Below are positions 26,162-34,577 of a stretch of 64,000 nucleotides of DNA, piece after piece. A program made the translations under genes and the position numbers. Position 1 is the first letter of the stretch. Every line of letters starts with the position of its first letter. Origin of the DNA: an uncultured Streptococcus sp. (GTDB lineage Bacteria > Bacillota > Bacilli > Lactobacillales > Streptococcaceae); the NCBI GenBank assembly GCA_934196125.1, contig CAKPVT010000003.1, forward strand, positions 16,625-80,624. The letters run 5' to 3'. A model generated the notes under the pieces. That model was not told where the DNA came from, did no database searches, and saw only the letters and a program-made list of their open reading frames with translations.

Positions 26162-26482
26162 TTAGAATCCGAAACTTCGCTCACTTTCTAATGAACTAAC
26201 CTTTCCTTTTTTTATTTTTGCCCCTTCTTTTTCTACCCATTTCTCATATCGCTGTATAAAACGTGTTTCTTCTTCATCTTTAAATCCTTCAAAAACAACT
26301 TCATCGATATCTTCATCATTAAAATAAAAAACTTGTTCTGGATCTAACCCTTCAGGGTAACGTGCACCAGTATAATCAAAATAAACTTTCTGCCCCTCAT
26401 GATCAATCAATGGTCCACGGTTTAAAATCATAATTTTTTGATTTCCTTCTGCTAAATAAACGGTACTTCCAATTGATAACAT
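26162..26482 (-). CDS. DUF4176 protein (type VII secretion-associated)
   Basis: 106 residues beginning MLSIGSTVYLAEGNQKIMIL and containing DHEGQKVYFDYTGARYPEGL and EQVFYFNDEDIDEVVFEGF. This is the DUF4176 pattern, found beside LXG toxin genes of type VII secretion loci. AAGGAGAATTA precedes the start. It is separated here from any secretion genes. Confidence 0.75.
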   Translation of the reverse strand: MLSIGSTVYLAEGNQKIMILNRGPLIDHEGQKVYFDYTGARYPEGLDPEQVFYFNDEDIDEVVFEGFKDEEETRFIQRYEKWVEKEGAKIKKGKVSSLESERSFGF

Positions 26483-26484
26483 AA

Positions 26485-26679
26485 TTAATTCTCCTTATTT
26501 TCCTTAATCTGATATTTGATATTAATATTTGGAACAAAGTCATGATTCCACTCTGTTCCAACAGCAACAATAAGCAATCCAAAGAATCCAAAAATCACAT
26601 ATAGACCAACAAATCCAATCGTAACCGTCGCAAAAATACCAACTATGATTAATAAAGCAAATATGCTACCGACAATCAC
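26485..26679 (-). CDS. Small membrane protein beside DUF4176
   Basis: 64 residues with two hydrophobic stretches (about 2-20 and 24-42), ending KYQIKENKEN. The stop lies 2 bases before the DUF4176 start, so they form one unit. Upstream sequence carries no gene, so the operon start is probably lost. Function unknown. Confidence 0.55.
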   Translation of the reverse strand: MIVGSIFALLIIVGIFATVTIGFVGLYVIFGFFGLLIVAVGTEWNHDFVPNINIKYQIKENKEN

Positions 26680-26776
26680 CGGTTTGATTTTTAATCATTT
26701 ATGTATTGTAAAAGGGCTTCTTTTTCTAAAAAATGGTCGTTTAGTCGATTGTAATGGATTTAAACACCGTCCCCAT

Positions 26777-26805
26777 TTTACACAGCCACGTCAAAGTGCT
26801 ATAAT
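26777..26805 (+). promoter_or_regulatory. Promoter upstream of yebC
   Basis: TTTACA (26777-26782), 17 bases, TATAAT (26800-26805). It gives a leader of about 110 bases before the YebC gene. Confidence 0.7.
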
Positions 26806-26922
26806 GTTAAGGATTACGAATTTAGCTTTGCTAGTTCAGTAGTTCAATGATTTGGAGCTTTAGGGTGTCCAAATCAATTAATCATGCTAAAATAAAAATA
26901 ATCTTTACAAAGGAGACTACCC

Positions 26923-27639
26923 ATGGGACGTAAGTGGGCCAATATTGTTGCCAAAAAAACTGCCAAAGATGGTGCCAACTCTAAAGTTTATGCGAAATTT
27001 GGTGTTGAAATCTATGTTGCTGCTAAAAAAGGTGAACCAGATCCAGAATCAAACTCAGCTTTGAAATTTGTACTTGAACGTGCAAAACAAGCGCAAGTAC
27101 CAAAACACGTTATCGACCGCGCAATCGATAAAGCAAAAGGTAATACAGACGAAACTTTCGTTGAAGGTCGTTACGAAGGATTTGGACCAAATGGTTCAAT
27201 GATTATCGTTGATACTTTGACAAGTAATGTTAATCGTACTGCTGCTAACTTGCGTACTGCATTTGGTAAAAACGGTGGGAACATGGGAGCATCTGGTTCT
27301 GTATCTTACATGTTCGATAAAAAAGGTGTTATTGTCTTTGATGGTGATGACGCAGATAGTGTTTTTGAACAATTGCTAGAAGCTGATGTTGATGTTGAAG
27401 ACGTTGAAGCAGAAGATGGTGTTGTTACTGTTTACACAGCGCCAACTGATCTTCACAAAGGGATTGAATCTTTGCGTGCTAATGGTATTGAAGAATTCAA
27501 AGTAACTGAACTTGAAATGATTCCTCAATCAGAAGTGACACTTGAAGGTGAAGAACTTGAGGTCTTTGAAAAACTTGTTGATGTTCTTGAAGATGACGAA
27601 GATGTTCAAAAAGTTTACCATAACGTATCAGATTTCTAA
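26923..27639 (+). CDS. YebC/PmpR-family regulatory protein
   Basis: 238 residues, full length. MGRKWANIVAKKTAKDGANS, EGRYEGFGPNGSMIIVDTLT and GASGSVSYMFDKKGVI are diagnostic. Family members act as transcriptional regulators or, as shown for some, relieve ribosome stalling. AAAGGAG precedes the ATG. Confidence 0.92.
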   Translation: MGRKWANIVAKKTAKDGANSKVYAKFGVEIYVAAKKGEPDPESNSALKFVLERAKQAQVPKHVIDRAIDKAKGNTDETFVEGRYEGFGPNGSMIIVDTLTSNVNRTAANLRTAFGKNGGNMGASGSVSYMFDKKGVIVFDGDDADSVFEQLLEADVDVEDVEAEDGVVTVYTAPTDLHKGIESLRANGIEEFKVTELEMIPQSEVTLEGEELEVFEKLVDVLEDDEDVQKVYHNVSDF

Positions 27640-27665
27640 TATCAGATATCGTTGATAAAATGATG

Positions 27666-27705
27666 GGATATTCAGCCTTTTTGAGCTGAATATCCTTTTT
27701 ATTTT
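27666..27705 (+). terminator. Terminator after yebC
   Basis: GGATATTCAGC (27666-27676), 8-base loop, GCTGAATATCC (27685-27695), then TTTTTATTTTT. Confidence 0.95.
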
Positions 27706-27825
27706 TGGTGATAAGCTAAGGCTATCTCGGTGATAAAAAATCTATTGGCAATTAGTGCGCATTTAGGATAGAATAAATTTATCACAGTAAAGAAACCTTA
27801 AAACTAATGAAAGTGAGGACATCAA

Positions 27826-28008
27826 ATGAAACAAGTCATTGTTGGAATTACAGGAAATATCAAAGAAATGCCAGCTATGTCAAGAATGTATTTTGATGCG
27901 TTTTCTCGTCATTTATCAGATGGTGTTAAGGTAGCTGGAGGGGTTCCAGAATCTGTTATCGATAGAGTTTCTAGAGATAAATTAATAATTCGACAAATTA
28001 CGGAGTGA
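27826..28008 (+). pseudogene. Peptidase C26 N-terminus fused to a foreign tail
   Basis: Residues 1-41 (MKQVIVGITGN and LSDGVKVAGGVP) look like the start of gamma-glutamyl-gamma-aminobutyrate hydrolase-type class I glutamine amidotransferases, normally about 230 residues. After GGVP the sequence changes to ESVIDRVSRDKLIIRQITE and stops. The tail sits directly before a small gene, as toxin C-termini do. A deletion most likely joined the two. Confidence 0.55.
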
Positions 28009-28013
28009 TATAC

Positions 28014-28364
28014 ATGATTAAGATTCCAACTAAAAAAGATGATATGCTTGAAATTTACGAAGATAATGGTAAATATATATTAAAGTATCCAACATTCAAT
28101 ATTACTATGCCAGAGGTTACTCAAGAAATCTCTAAAGAATCTGTTGATAGTTACCTAAGAGGTGAACATACCGGAGAAGAGTTAATTAATTATGCAGCTT
28201 CCGGGAAGTGGAAACCCTCTGTTGATTCGTGGCATGCCACTCGACAGTATCTTATTGAACATCCTGAAGATATTTTGGTTAATATCAAACACAATAAACA
28301 ATATTTTTCAGATTTTGAATTTAATGATTTTCTTAAAAATCTCTGTTTAAGAAAATTAACATAG
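28014..28364 (+). CDS. Hypothetical protein, immunity-like
   Basis: 116 residues from ATG 28014; GGAG lies 9 bases upstream inside the previous frame's end (GTG at 28005 is an alternative). Soluble, mixed charge, with the segment AASGKWKPSVDSWHATRQYL. I do not recognise the family. Position after a short toxin-like tail and before a DUF6572-like gene suggests an immunity gene of a lost effector. Confidence 0.5.
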   Translation: MIKIPTKKDDMLEIYEDNGKYILKYPTFNITMPEVTQEISKESVDSYLRGEHTGEELINYAASGKWKPSVDSWHATRQYLIEHPEDILVNIKHNKQYFSDFEFNDFLKNLCLRKLT

Positions 28365-28399
28365 CACAACTAGATTCCATAGGTGTTATTAAAGGGAAT

Positions 28400-28666
28400 T
28401 TGGAATTATTACTTGTTGATACTATTCAATGGATGGAAGAAATTGAATCTATCCATATAGAATTACTTCAAGAAAAAATTAATAATTATATTCACTATCT
28501 CGAAAGCAAGCAATATGTTGAAAAGTATGGCGATAACTTCAAAGAAAAGGTCATCCATATTACCTTTCAATATGCTCCTTCAGATAATGGTCTTGCTTTT
28601 CTAGTTCAAGTTCAAAAAGTTTTGCAATCAACTGATATGAGCTTGAAAGTAACTTTACAAGATTGA
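28400..28666 (+). CDS. DUF6572-like protein, start uncertain
   Basis: From TTG 28400 the product is 88 residues, but the frame is open upstream and reads IAQLDSIGVIKGN, which fits the conserved start of DUF6572 proteins; the true start may be a non-standard codon near 28355 or may be lost. LLQEKINNYIHYLES and VIHITFQYAPSDNGLAFL are the family-like segments. The function of the family is unknown. Confidence 0.5.
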   Translation: MELLLVDTIQWMEEIESIHIELLQEKINNYIHYLESKQYVEKYGDNFKEKVIHITFQYAPSDNGLAFLVQVQKVLQSTDMSLKVTLQD

Positions 28667-28671
28667 TTTCA

Positions 28672-28692
28672 AGGCGCTTTTGCGTCTTTTTC
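28672..28692 (+). terminator. Terminator
   Basis: AGGCGC, loop TTTT, GCGTCT, then TTTT. Confidence 0.75.
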
Positions 28693-28843
28693 TCTCATTC
28701 TTCAATCGTAATCTTCTTTTATGGTAAACTATTTGCAAAGCACAGCTGAATTTCAATTCTTTTTCTCATTCTTTACTTGCTATTGATAGTTACATTCTCT
28801 TTAACGCTCTGCGATTTTCAAAAAAGACCGTAATCATGGGTAG

Positions 28844-29100
28844 TTGGTCATTGACTACAAGGGTGGGGGAATGGCCAATCTCTTTAAAGACCTGCCCCAC
28901 TTGCTTGGAACGATTACCAACTTGGATGGGGCGCAAGCCATGCGTGCTTTGACTTCAATCAATGCTGAAATTCACCGTCGTGAACGCATATTTGTGGCAA
29001 ATGGGGTTAACCATATCAATCAGTACCAGAAGAAATACAAACTGGGTGAGGTTGCTGAGCCACTACCGCATTTGTTCTTGATTTCAGATGATGAAAACCT
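28844..29100 (+). pseudogene. Type VII secretion ATPase EssC, internal fragment
   Basis: Reads VIDYKGGGMANLFKDLPHLL, GTITNLDGAQAMRALTSINA, VNHINQYQKKYKLGEV and PLPHLFLIS. This is the region between Walker A and Walker B of an FtsK/SpoIIIE domain of EssC/YukB. Only about 85 of roughly 1,450 residues remain; there is no start, and the 3' side is cut by an IS110 fragment. Confidence 0.85.
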
Positions 29101-29207
29101 TGATAAGAATTGGCAAATCTGAAGTTAGTTATCATCGCTTCTCCAGTTTCATCAATGCAAGCTAAATCATGTTTGTTTTTGGCAATGTCAATACCAACAT
29201 AGAGCAT
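29086..29207 (-). pseudogene. IS110-family transposase, N-terminal fragment
   Basis: The minus strand from ATG 29207 reads MLYVGIDIAKNKHDLACIDE and NFRFANSYQGFHHL, the RuvC-like start (first catalytic Asp in GIDIAK) of IS110/IS1111 transposases. About 40 residues remain before it meets the essC fragment. A ribosome site (GGAA) lies upstream. Confidence 0.75.
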
Positions 29208-29320
29208 AAGTTTCTGATTCCTTTCCAAGTGATTAGCGACTGTTGTTCGTTCCACGCACTCTTTGCCTTGTATTCTTACACGAAATAAAACGTCCAAGCG
29301 TTATCATTCTCATTACCAAT

Positions 29321-29806
29321 AAAAAAAAGAGCTGTGGTTAGAGTCTCCTACAAATCGTCTAATAGCGATATAACATCTTACGATGATATCGGTGGTCATT
29401 CAACACAAGTTGTTCAAGGAACGACAACCGCTACTTAATTGGAAAATACAATGAAGAAAATGCAGACAATACTGTTGACATCAATTATACAAATGAAAAC
29501 ATCACTCAAATCTTGACAAATCTAAATGATGTCAAATATGATTTCAAGATTTTTGATGCCCCAACTGTTAATTCTGTCATTAAGAATCAATGTTTGGATA
29601 ATTTGAAAACCATTGATTTGGAATCAGAAGAGCAACCATACATCTATTTCATCTTTGGACAAGACCAAGAAGATTTACAAGAATTTGTTAATAAACGTTT
29701 GAAAGAATTCCAAGAAGACGGTACATTGACAGAACTTGCTGAAAAATACCTTGGTGGAGATTACACGCCTTCTGCTGATGATTGGAAAGCTCCAACATCA
29801 GATTAA
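29321..29806 (+). pseudogene. Amino-acid (cystine-type) ABC transporter binding protein, C-terminal half
   Basis: The first frame reads DITSYDDIGGHSTQVVQGTT and TAT then stops at 29436. After a 1-base shift it continues LIGKYNEENADNTVDINYTN, NLNDVKYDFKIFDAPTVNSV and ELAEKYLGGDYTPSADDW. This is the second lobe of a family 3 solute-binding protein, close to streptococcal cystine binders. The signal peptide and first lobe are missing and a frameshift is present, so it is not functional. Confidence 0.8.
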
Positions 29807-29816
29807 AAAGTGTGGG

Positions 29817-29835
29817 TTATAGTTTTAAACTATAA
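29817..29835. promoter_or_regulatory. MET-box (MtaR-type operator)
   Basis: The palindrome TTATAGTTTTAAACTATAA lies 21 bases before the metQ -35 box. It fits the streptococcal MET-box TATAGTTTnAAACTATA, bound by the LysR-type regulator MtaR, as I recall it from comparative work. Methionine-responsive control of the operon is therefore likely. Confidence 0.75.
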
Positions 29836-29856
29836 GAAAACCTTATTAATAACAAT

Positions 29857-29885
29857 TTGAAAACTAGGATCAAATAGGATAAAAT
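29857..29885 (+). promoter_or_regulatory. Promoter of the methionine uptake operon
   Basis: TTGAAA (29857-29862), 17 bases, TAAAAT (29880-29885), giving a leader of about 28 bases to the metQ start. Confidence 0.75.
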
Positions 29886-29919
29886 AAAAACGCTTATTAA
29901 AATGAAAGAGGACATATCT

Positions 29920-30819
29920 ATGAAATTGAAAAAATTATTTGGATTAGCTAGTGTAGCTTTGACGTCAACTGTTTTGTTGGCAGCGTGTGGAGGTTCTTCA
30001 AGTTCATCATCTTCTGATGATAAAACACTTAAAGTTGGTGTCATGACTCTAGATGCTGCAACAGAACCACTTTGGGATAAAGTTGAAGAATTGGCCGAAG
30101 AAAAAGGTGTTAAGATTGAACTTGTTGAATTTACAGACTACAATCAACCAAACGAAGCCCTTCAAAATGGTGAAATTGATGTCAATGCTTTTCAACACAA
30201 ATATTTCTTGAGCAACTGGAATTCTGAAAATGATGGAACTTTGGTAGAAGTTGCTGATACGCTTCTTAGCCCAATTCGTCTCTTCTCAGGAGCTGACAGC
30301 GACGGCGATGCAAAATACACTGACGTTAGTGATATTCCAGATAAAGGAACTATTTCAATTCCTAATGACGCTTCAAATGAAAGCCGTGCCCTCTACCTTC
30401 TTCAATCTGCAGGTTTGATTGAATTAGATGTTTCTGGTGATGAATTGGCTACAATTAAAAACATTTCATCAAATCCGAAAAACTTAGATATTAAAGAAGT
30501 TGATGCTGCTCAAACTGCTTCTACTTTGACATCAGTTGATGCTGCAGTTATTAACAACTCTTATGCTCAAACTGCTGATGTTGACTATGACACAACACTT
30601 TATAAAGAGGTTGTTGATGAAAATTCAAATCAATGGATTAACGTTATTGTAGCCCAAAAAGGTTGGAAAAAATCAGATAAAGCTGATGCTATTAAGACTT
30701 TAGTTTCTGTTTACCAAACAGATGAAGTCGGGAAAATCATCGAAGAAGCTTCAGACGGTGCTGATATTCCTGCATGGGATGGCGCAACAACATCTTCATC
30801 ATCTTCTGATGACGATTAA
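29920..30819 (+). CDS. metQ: Methionine ABC transporter substrate-binding lipoprotein
   Basis: 299 residues from ATG 29920 (GAGG 10 bases before; an ATG at 29902 lacks a site). A lipoprotein signal with lipobox LLAAC at residues about 20-24 is followed by a Ser-rich linker. The NlpA/MetQ body includes VGVMTLDAATEPLWDKVEEL, NEALQNGEIDVNAFQHKYF and AVINNSYA. It captures methionine outside the membrane for MetNI. Confidence 0.92.
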   Translation: MKLKKLFGLASVALTSTVLLAACGGSSSSSSSDDKTLKVGVMTLDAATEPLWDKVEELAEEKGVKIELVEFTDYNQPNEALQNGEIDVNAFQHKYFLSNWNSENDGTLVEVADTLLSPIRLFSGADSDGDAKYTDVSDIPDKGTISIPNDASNESRALYLLQSAGLIELDVSGDELATIKNISSNPKNLDIKEVDAAQTASTLTSVDAAVINNSYAQTADVDYDTTLYKEVVDENSNQWINVIVAQKGWKKSDKADAIKTLVSVYQTDEVGKIIEEASDGADIPAWDGATTSSSSSDDD

Positions 30820-30846
30820 TATAGCCTATTGAAAATGAAAAAATTA

Positions 30847-30871
30847 GGGGCTGGGATAACTTCCCAGTCTC
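30847..30871 (+). other. Hairpin between metQ and the M20 peptidase gene
   Basis: GGGGCTGGGA (30847-30856) pairs over ten bases with TCCCAGTCTC (30862-30871), with two G-U pairs. No T-run follows. It may stabilise the metQ message or attenuate read-through into the rest of the operon. Confidence 0.55.
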
Positions 30872-31029
30872 TAAATCATTATTTCGTATTTTATGGAGAG
30901 TTAATAACTTCTAAATTGCTTCTTTGTTAGGAGTGGATTTTAAAATAATTAGCAATATGGTAGAATAGTAACTTGGAGAGTTTTCAAAACTGTGCTACCG
31001 ATGTGTTTTGAATTTTGAGAGGTTGAAAA

Positions 31030-32412
31030 ATGGTAGTAAGTGATAATAATCAGTTGCAGAAGTTTGAAAATGATGACGTTGCTCAATATTATTTTGAGAT
31101 TTTACGTCAGTTAATTGCTAAAAAATCGATTTTTGCACAGCAGATTGGGTTAGCAGAAGTAGCAAATTATCTAGGCGATATTTTCACTGAAGCTGGTGCT
31201 GAAGTGATAATTGATGATACTTGTACGGCGCCGTTTGTTTTGGCACGTTTTAAGAGCAATAGACCTGATGCTCAGACGATTATTTTTTACAACCATTATG
31301 ATACTGTGCCAGCTGATGATGACCAGCCTTGGTCGTCAAATCCTTTTGAATTAACCGTCCGTGATGGCTACATGTATGGACGTGGTGTTGATGACGATAA
31401 AGGGCATATCACAGCACGCTTGACAGCCGTTCAGAAGTATCGCCGTGAGTTTGGAGATTTTCCAGTTAACATTATATTTATTATGGAAGGTTCGGAAGAA
31501 TCAGCTTCTGTGGGTCTTGAAACCTATCTTGAAAAATACGCTGATGAGCTCCGTGGCGCGGATTTATTGGTGTGGGAGCAAGGTATTTCAAATGCCAAAG
31601 GTCAGATTGAAATTTCTGGTGGAACAAAAGGTATTGTCACCTTTGATATGATTGTTGATTCTGCTAAGGTTGATATTCATTCGAAATTTGGTGCGGTCAT
31701 TGAGTCAGCATCATGGTATTTGCTTAATGCGATTGCTAGCCTTCGTGATGAAACTGGTCGCATTTTGGTTGACGGGATTTATGACCAAGTCATTGAGCCA
31801 AGTGAGCGTGAATTGTCACTTATCCTAGAACATGCCAATCTTGATGCCGATAACCTAAAAACACTATATGGTTTGAATTTGCCAATGTTGACAAGGGATA
31901 AGGAAAAGTTAGTTCGAACGCTTTTCTTTGAACCAGCTATCACGATTGAAGGAATTTCGACAGGCTATCAAGGTCAAGGTGTCAAAACGATTCTACCAGC
32001 TAAAGCTCAGGCTAAAATGGAAGTTCGTTTGGTTCCTGGACTTGAGTCAAAAGATGTTCTTCAGAAGATTGAACAACATTTGCAACAACATGGCTTTGAA
32101 CAGGTGGAGTTGATTTACACATTGGGCGAACAGGCTTATCGTAGTGATATGTCCGCCCTGGCGATTCTCAATGTGATTGAGATTGCAAAGGCATTTTCAC
32201 CAAATGGTGTTTCAGTTTTGCCGACGACTGCTGGTACTGGACCAATGCACCAATTCTTTGAAGCATTAGAAGTTCCGATTGCTTCTTTTGGTATTGGCAA
32301 TCCAAACAGCCGTGACCATGCTGGAGATGAAAATGTTAATTTGGCGGATTATTACACCCACATTGAGATGATTGAGGAGTTGATTAAGAGTTATGACAAA
32401 ATCGATTATTAA
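31030..32412 (+). CDS. M20-family metallopeptidase of the methionine operon
   Basis: 460 residues. Zinc-site motifs are visible: YNHYDTVPADDDQPW (first His, Asp), GRGVDDDKGH (bridging Asp), FIMEGSEESAS (Glu-Glu) and the C-terminal FGIGNPNSRDHAGDE (last His). The enzyme likely cleaves dipeptides or acylated amino acids in the cytosol. Its place between metQ and metN, overlapping metN by 20 bases, suggests it frees methionine from imported compounds; this is inference. Confidence 0.88.
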   Translation: MVVSDNNQLQKFENDDVAQYYFEILRQLIAKKSIFAQQIGLAEVANYLGDIFTEAGAEVIIDDTCTAPFVLARFKSNRPDAQTIIFYNHYDTVPADDDQPWSSNPFELTVRDGYMYGRGVDDDKGHITARLTAVQKYRREFGDFPVNIIFIMEGSEESASVGLETYLEKYADELRGADLLVWEQGISNAKGQIEISGGTKGIVTFDMIVDSAKVDIHSKFGAVIESASWYLLNAIASLRDETGRILVDGIYDQVIEPSERELSLILEHANLDADNLKTLYGLNLPMLTRDKEKLVRTLFFEPAITIEGISTGYQGQGVKTILPAKAQAKMEVRLVPGLESKDVLQKIEQHLQQHGFEQVELIYTLGEQAYRSDMSALAILNVIEIAKAFSPNGVSVLPTTAGTGPMHQFFEALEVPIASFGIGNPNSRDHAGDENVNLADYYTHIEMIEELIKSYDKIDY

Positions 32413-33457
32413 TTTAGAACATATTGACATTACGTTTTATCAGAAAAAACGTGAGATAGAAGCGGTAAAAGACGTTTCTATTACGATTAACAAAGGTGAA
32501 ATTTATGGAATCGTTGGTTATTCTGGAGCAGGAAAATCAACCTTAGTTCGTACGATTAACCTATTACAGGCACCAACTTCTGGAAAAATTACGATTGGTG
32601 ATGATGTGACATTTGACAACGGTAAAGTGCAGTTAAAAGGTGCAGCTTTACGTCAAAAACGTCAAAAAATTGGGATGATTTTCCAACATTTTAATTTAAT
32701 GGCACAAAAAACAGCGCGCCAAAATGTGGCTTTTGCGCTTCGCCATTCAAAATTATCAAAAGAAGAAAAAGACAAAAAAGTTGCTGATTTGCTTGAATTA
32801 GTAGGCTTGTCAGATCGTGCTGAAAATTATCCTGTTCAATTATCAGGTGGACAAAAGCAACGTGTTGCGATTGCGCGTGCTCTTGCCAATGACCCAGAAA
32901 TCTTGATTTCTGATGAATCAACATCTGCCCTCGATCCTAAAACAACAAAACAAATTTGGGCTTTATTGCAAGATTTGAATCAAAAACTTGGTTTGACTGT
33001 GGTTATGATTACACACGAAATGCAAATTGTCAAAGATATCTGTCACCGTGTTGCTGTTATGCAAAATGGGCACTTGATTGAAGAAGGTTCTGTATTGGAC
33101 ATTTTCTCAAATCCAAAAGAACCATTGACGCAAGAATTTATCAAAACAGCTACTGGTATTGATGAAGCCTTGGTTAAAATTGAAAAGCAAGCTCTTGTGC
33201 AACAGTTGTCAAAAGACGATTTGCTTGTTCAATTGAAATACGCAGGAACATCAACAGATGAGCCTATTTTAAATCAGATTTACAAACAATTTGAAGTAAC
33301 AGCGAATATCCTTTATGGAAATATTGAAATTCTAGATGATACACCAGTTGGTGAAATGATTGTTGTTCTATCTGGTGAAGCTGATGCGCTTGCTGCTGCC
33401 CAAACAGCTATTCTTGAAGCTGGAATTGAATTAATTGTATTGAAACGAGGTGCCTAA
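32393..33457 (+). CDS. metN: Methionine ABC transporter ATP-binding protein
   Basis: 354 residues. Walker A GYSGAGKSTLVR, Q-loop MIFQHFNLM, signature LSGGQKQRVAIARAL, Walker B EILISDEST, H-loop MITHEM, and a C-terminal NIL/ACT-like regulatory domain (from about residue 275) that senses methionine. It powers MetI. It starts inside the preceding gene and is adjacent to metI with no gap. Confidence 0.95.
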   Translation: MTKSIINLEHIDITFYQKKREIEAVKDVSITINKGEIYGIVGYSGAGKSTLVRTINLLQAPTSGKITIGDDVTFDNGKVQLKGAALRQKRQKIGMIFQHFNLMAQKTARQNVAFALRHSKLSKEEKDKKVADLLELVGLSDRAENYPVQLSGGQKQRVAIARALANDPEILISDESTSALDPKTTKQIWALLQDLNQKLGLTVVMITHEMQIVKDICHRVAVMQNGHLIEEGSVLDIFSNPKEPLTQEFIKTATGIDEALVKIEKQALVQQLSKDDLLVQLKYAGTSTDEPILNQIYKQFEVTANILYGNIEILDDTPVGEMIVVLSGEADALAAAQTAILEAGIELIVLKRGA

Positions 33458-34150
33458 ATGATTGAATGGATTGAGACAAATTTACCAAATGTTTACCGCA
33501 TTGGTTGGGAAGGAACGAATTCTTGGTCAGATGCCTTCTCAGCAACGCTTTATATGACTGGCTGGTCATTTGTGATTGGTGGTATTTTAGGGCTTTTAAT
33601 GGGATTATTTTTAGTTCTAACTGGACCAAATGGTGTGCTTAGCAATCGTATTGGGTTTAAAATTTTAGATATTTTCACGTCAATTGTTCGTGCCATTCCT
33701 TTCATCATTTTGTTGGCTATTTTGAAAGGTTTCACCTATGCTATCGTTGGAACCAACCTAGGTCGAACAGCGGCGCTAATTCCGCTATCAGCAGCGACAT
33801 TTGCCTTCTATGCTCGTCAGGTTCAAGTTGTCTTTTCAGAAATGGATAGAGGTGTTATTGAAGCCGCACAAGCTTCAGGAGCTACCCTTTGGGATATTAT
33901 CAAAATTTACCTTAGCGAAGGTTTGCCAGAACTTATCCGTGTCTCAACAGTAACGCTCATCTCACTTATCGGTGAAACAACTATGGCGGGTGCGATTGGA
34001 GCAGGTGGTCTTGGTTATATTGCCATTTACTACGGTTATAACCGCTCAGCAACAGATGTCACTATCGTTGCAACAATCTGTATCCTTATCCTAGTCTTTA
34101 TTATCCAATTTATCGGAGACTTCCTGACTAAAAAACTAAGTCATAAATAG
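33458..34150 (+). CDS. metI: Methionine ABC transporter permease
   Basis: 230 residues with five membrane segments. The permease coupling motif is in DRGVIEAAQASGATLWDIIK, and GETTMAGAIGAGGLGYIAIY is typical of MetI. It forms the methionine channel with MetN and receives substrate from MetQ. Last gene of the operon; a hairpin follows. Confidence 0.95.
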   Translation: MIEWIETNLPNVYRIGWEGTNSWSDAFSATLYMTGWSFVIGGILGLLMGLFLVLTGPNGVLSNRIGFKILDIFTSIVRAIPFIILLAILKGFTYAIVGTNLGRTAALIPLSAATFAFYARQVQVVFSEMDRGVIEAAQASGATLWDIIKIYLSEGLPELIRVSTVTLISLIGETTMAGAIGAGGLGYIAIYYGYNRSATDVTIVATICILILVFIIQFIGDFLTKKLSHK

Positions 34151-34154
34151 AAAA

Positions 34155-34182
34155 AAGTACTTCTGTGAAAACAGAGGTGCTT
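34155..34182 (+). terminator. Terminator-like hairpin after metI
   Basis: AAGTACTTCTGT, loop GAAA, ACAGAGGTGCTT: twelve base pairs with two G-U pairs; T-rich downstream. Confidence 0.65.
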
Positions 34183-34312
34183 AATGATTATTTTGTGCTA
34201 TTTTATTGTCCATGTCTGTAATGAGACTAGCAAGAGTGATGTTCTCGAGAGAAGCTTTAAAATTTTCTTGAACCTCATCAATACGTGGTTGTAAAATGGA
34301 GTTCTTGAGGTG
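34181..34312 (-). pseudogene. Rrf2-family regulator, C-terminal fragment
   Basis: The minus strand reads NSILQPRIDEVQENFKASLE and NITLASLITDMDNKIA before the stop. This fits the C-terminal dimerisation helix of Rrf2 regulators. The N-terminal helix-turn-helix is gone: at about 34313 the sequence switches to a plus-strand oxidoreductase fragment. Confidence 0.6.
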
Positions 34313-34518
34313 CTTTTGTCAAATGGACATTTGTTAGCCCAGCAGATTTGCAAGCTGACGGTAACCGTACAGGGCAATATATTCTTGCTGGTGAAGAATT
34401 AACCACAAACGATAAGGGTGAAAGTATTATCAGCTATGCAGACTATGCTATTGGCTTTGTTGATGAAATTGAAAATAGCAAACACATCAAAGAACGCATC
34501 AGTTTACTTGGAAAATAA
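34313..34518 (+). pseudogene. NAD(P)-binding oxidoreductase (NmrA/YwnB-like), C-terminal fragment
   Basis: Reads FVKWTFVSPADLQADGNRTG, GQYILAGEELTTNDKGESII and SYADYAIGFVDEIENSKHIK before the stop at 34516. This is the last third of an atypical short-chain reductase. Such genes are often divergent from Rrf2 regulators, and here both 5' halves and the shared promoter are deleted. Confidence 0.7.
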
Positions 34519-34530
34519 GATAAAATAACA

Positions 34531-34560
34531 CACCAAACTCATTTGAGCTTGGTGGGGTTT
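34531..34560. terminator. Bidirectional terminator
   Basis: CACCAA-A-CTCA, loop TT, TGAG-C-TTGGTG, then GGGTTTG. It separates the oxidoreductase fragment from convergent brnQ. Confidence 0.7.
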
Positions 34561-34577
34561 GTTAGTCATCATATTAT

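Noticed and set aside
26403..26591. 62-codon minus-strand frame overlapping the two DUF4176-operon genes
   Set aside because: Out of frame with both well-supported genes and without its own start site.
29806..29919. SAM riboswitch or T-box before metQ
   Set aside because: The leader after the promoter is only about 28 bases and no aptamer or T-box sequence is seen; the MET-box palindrome explains regulation.
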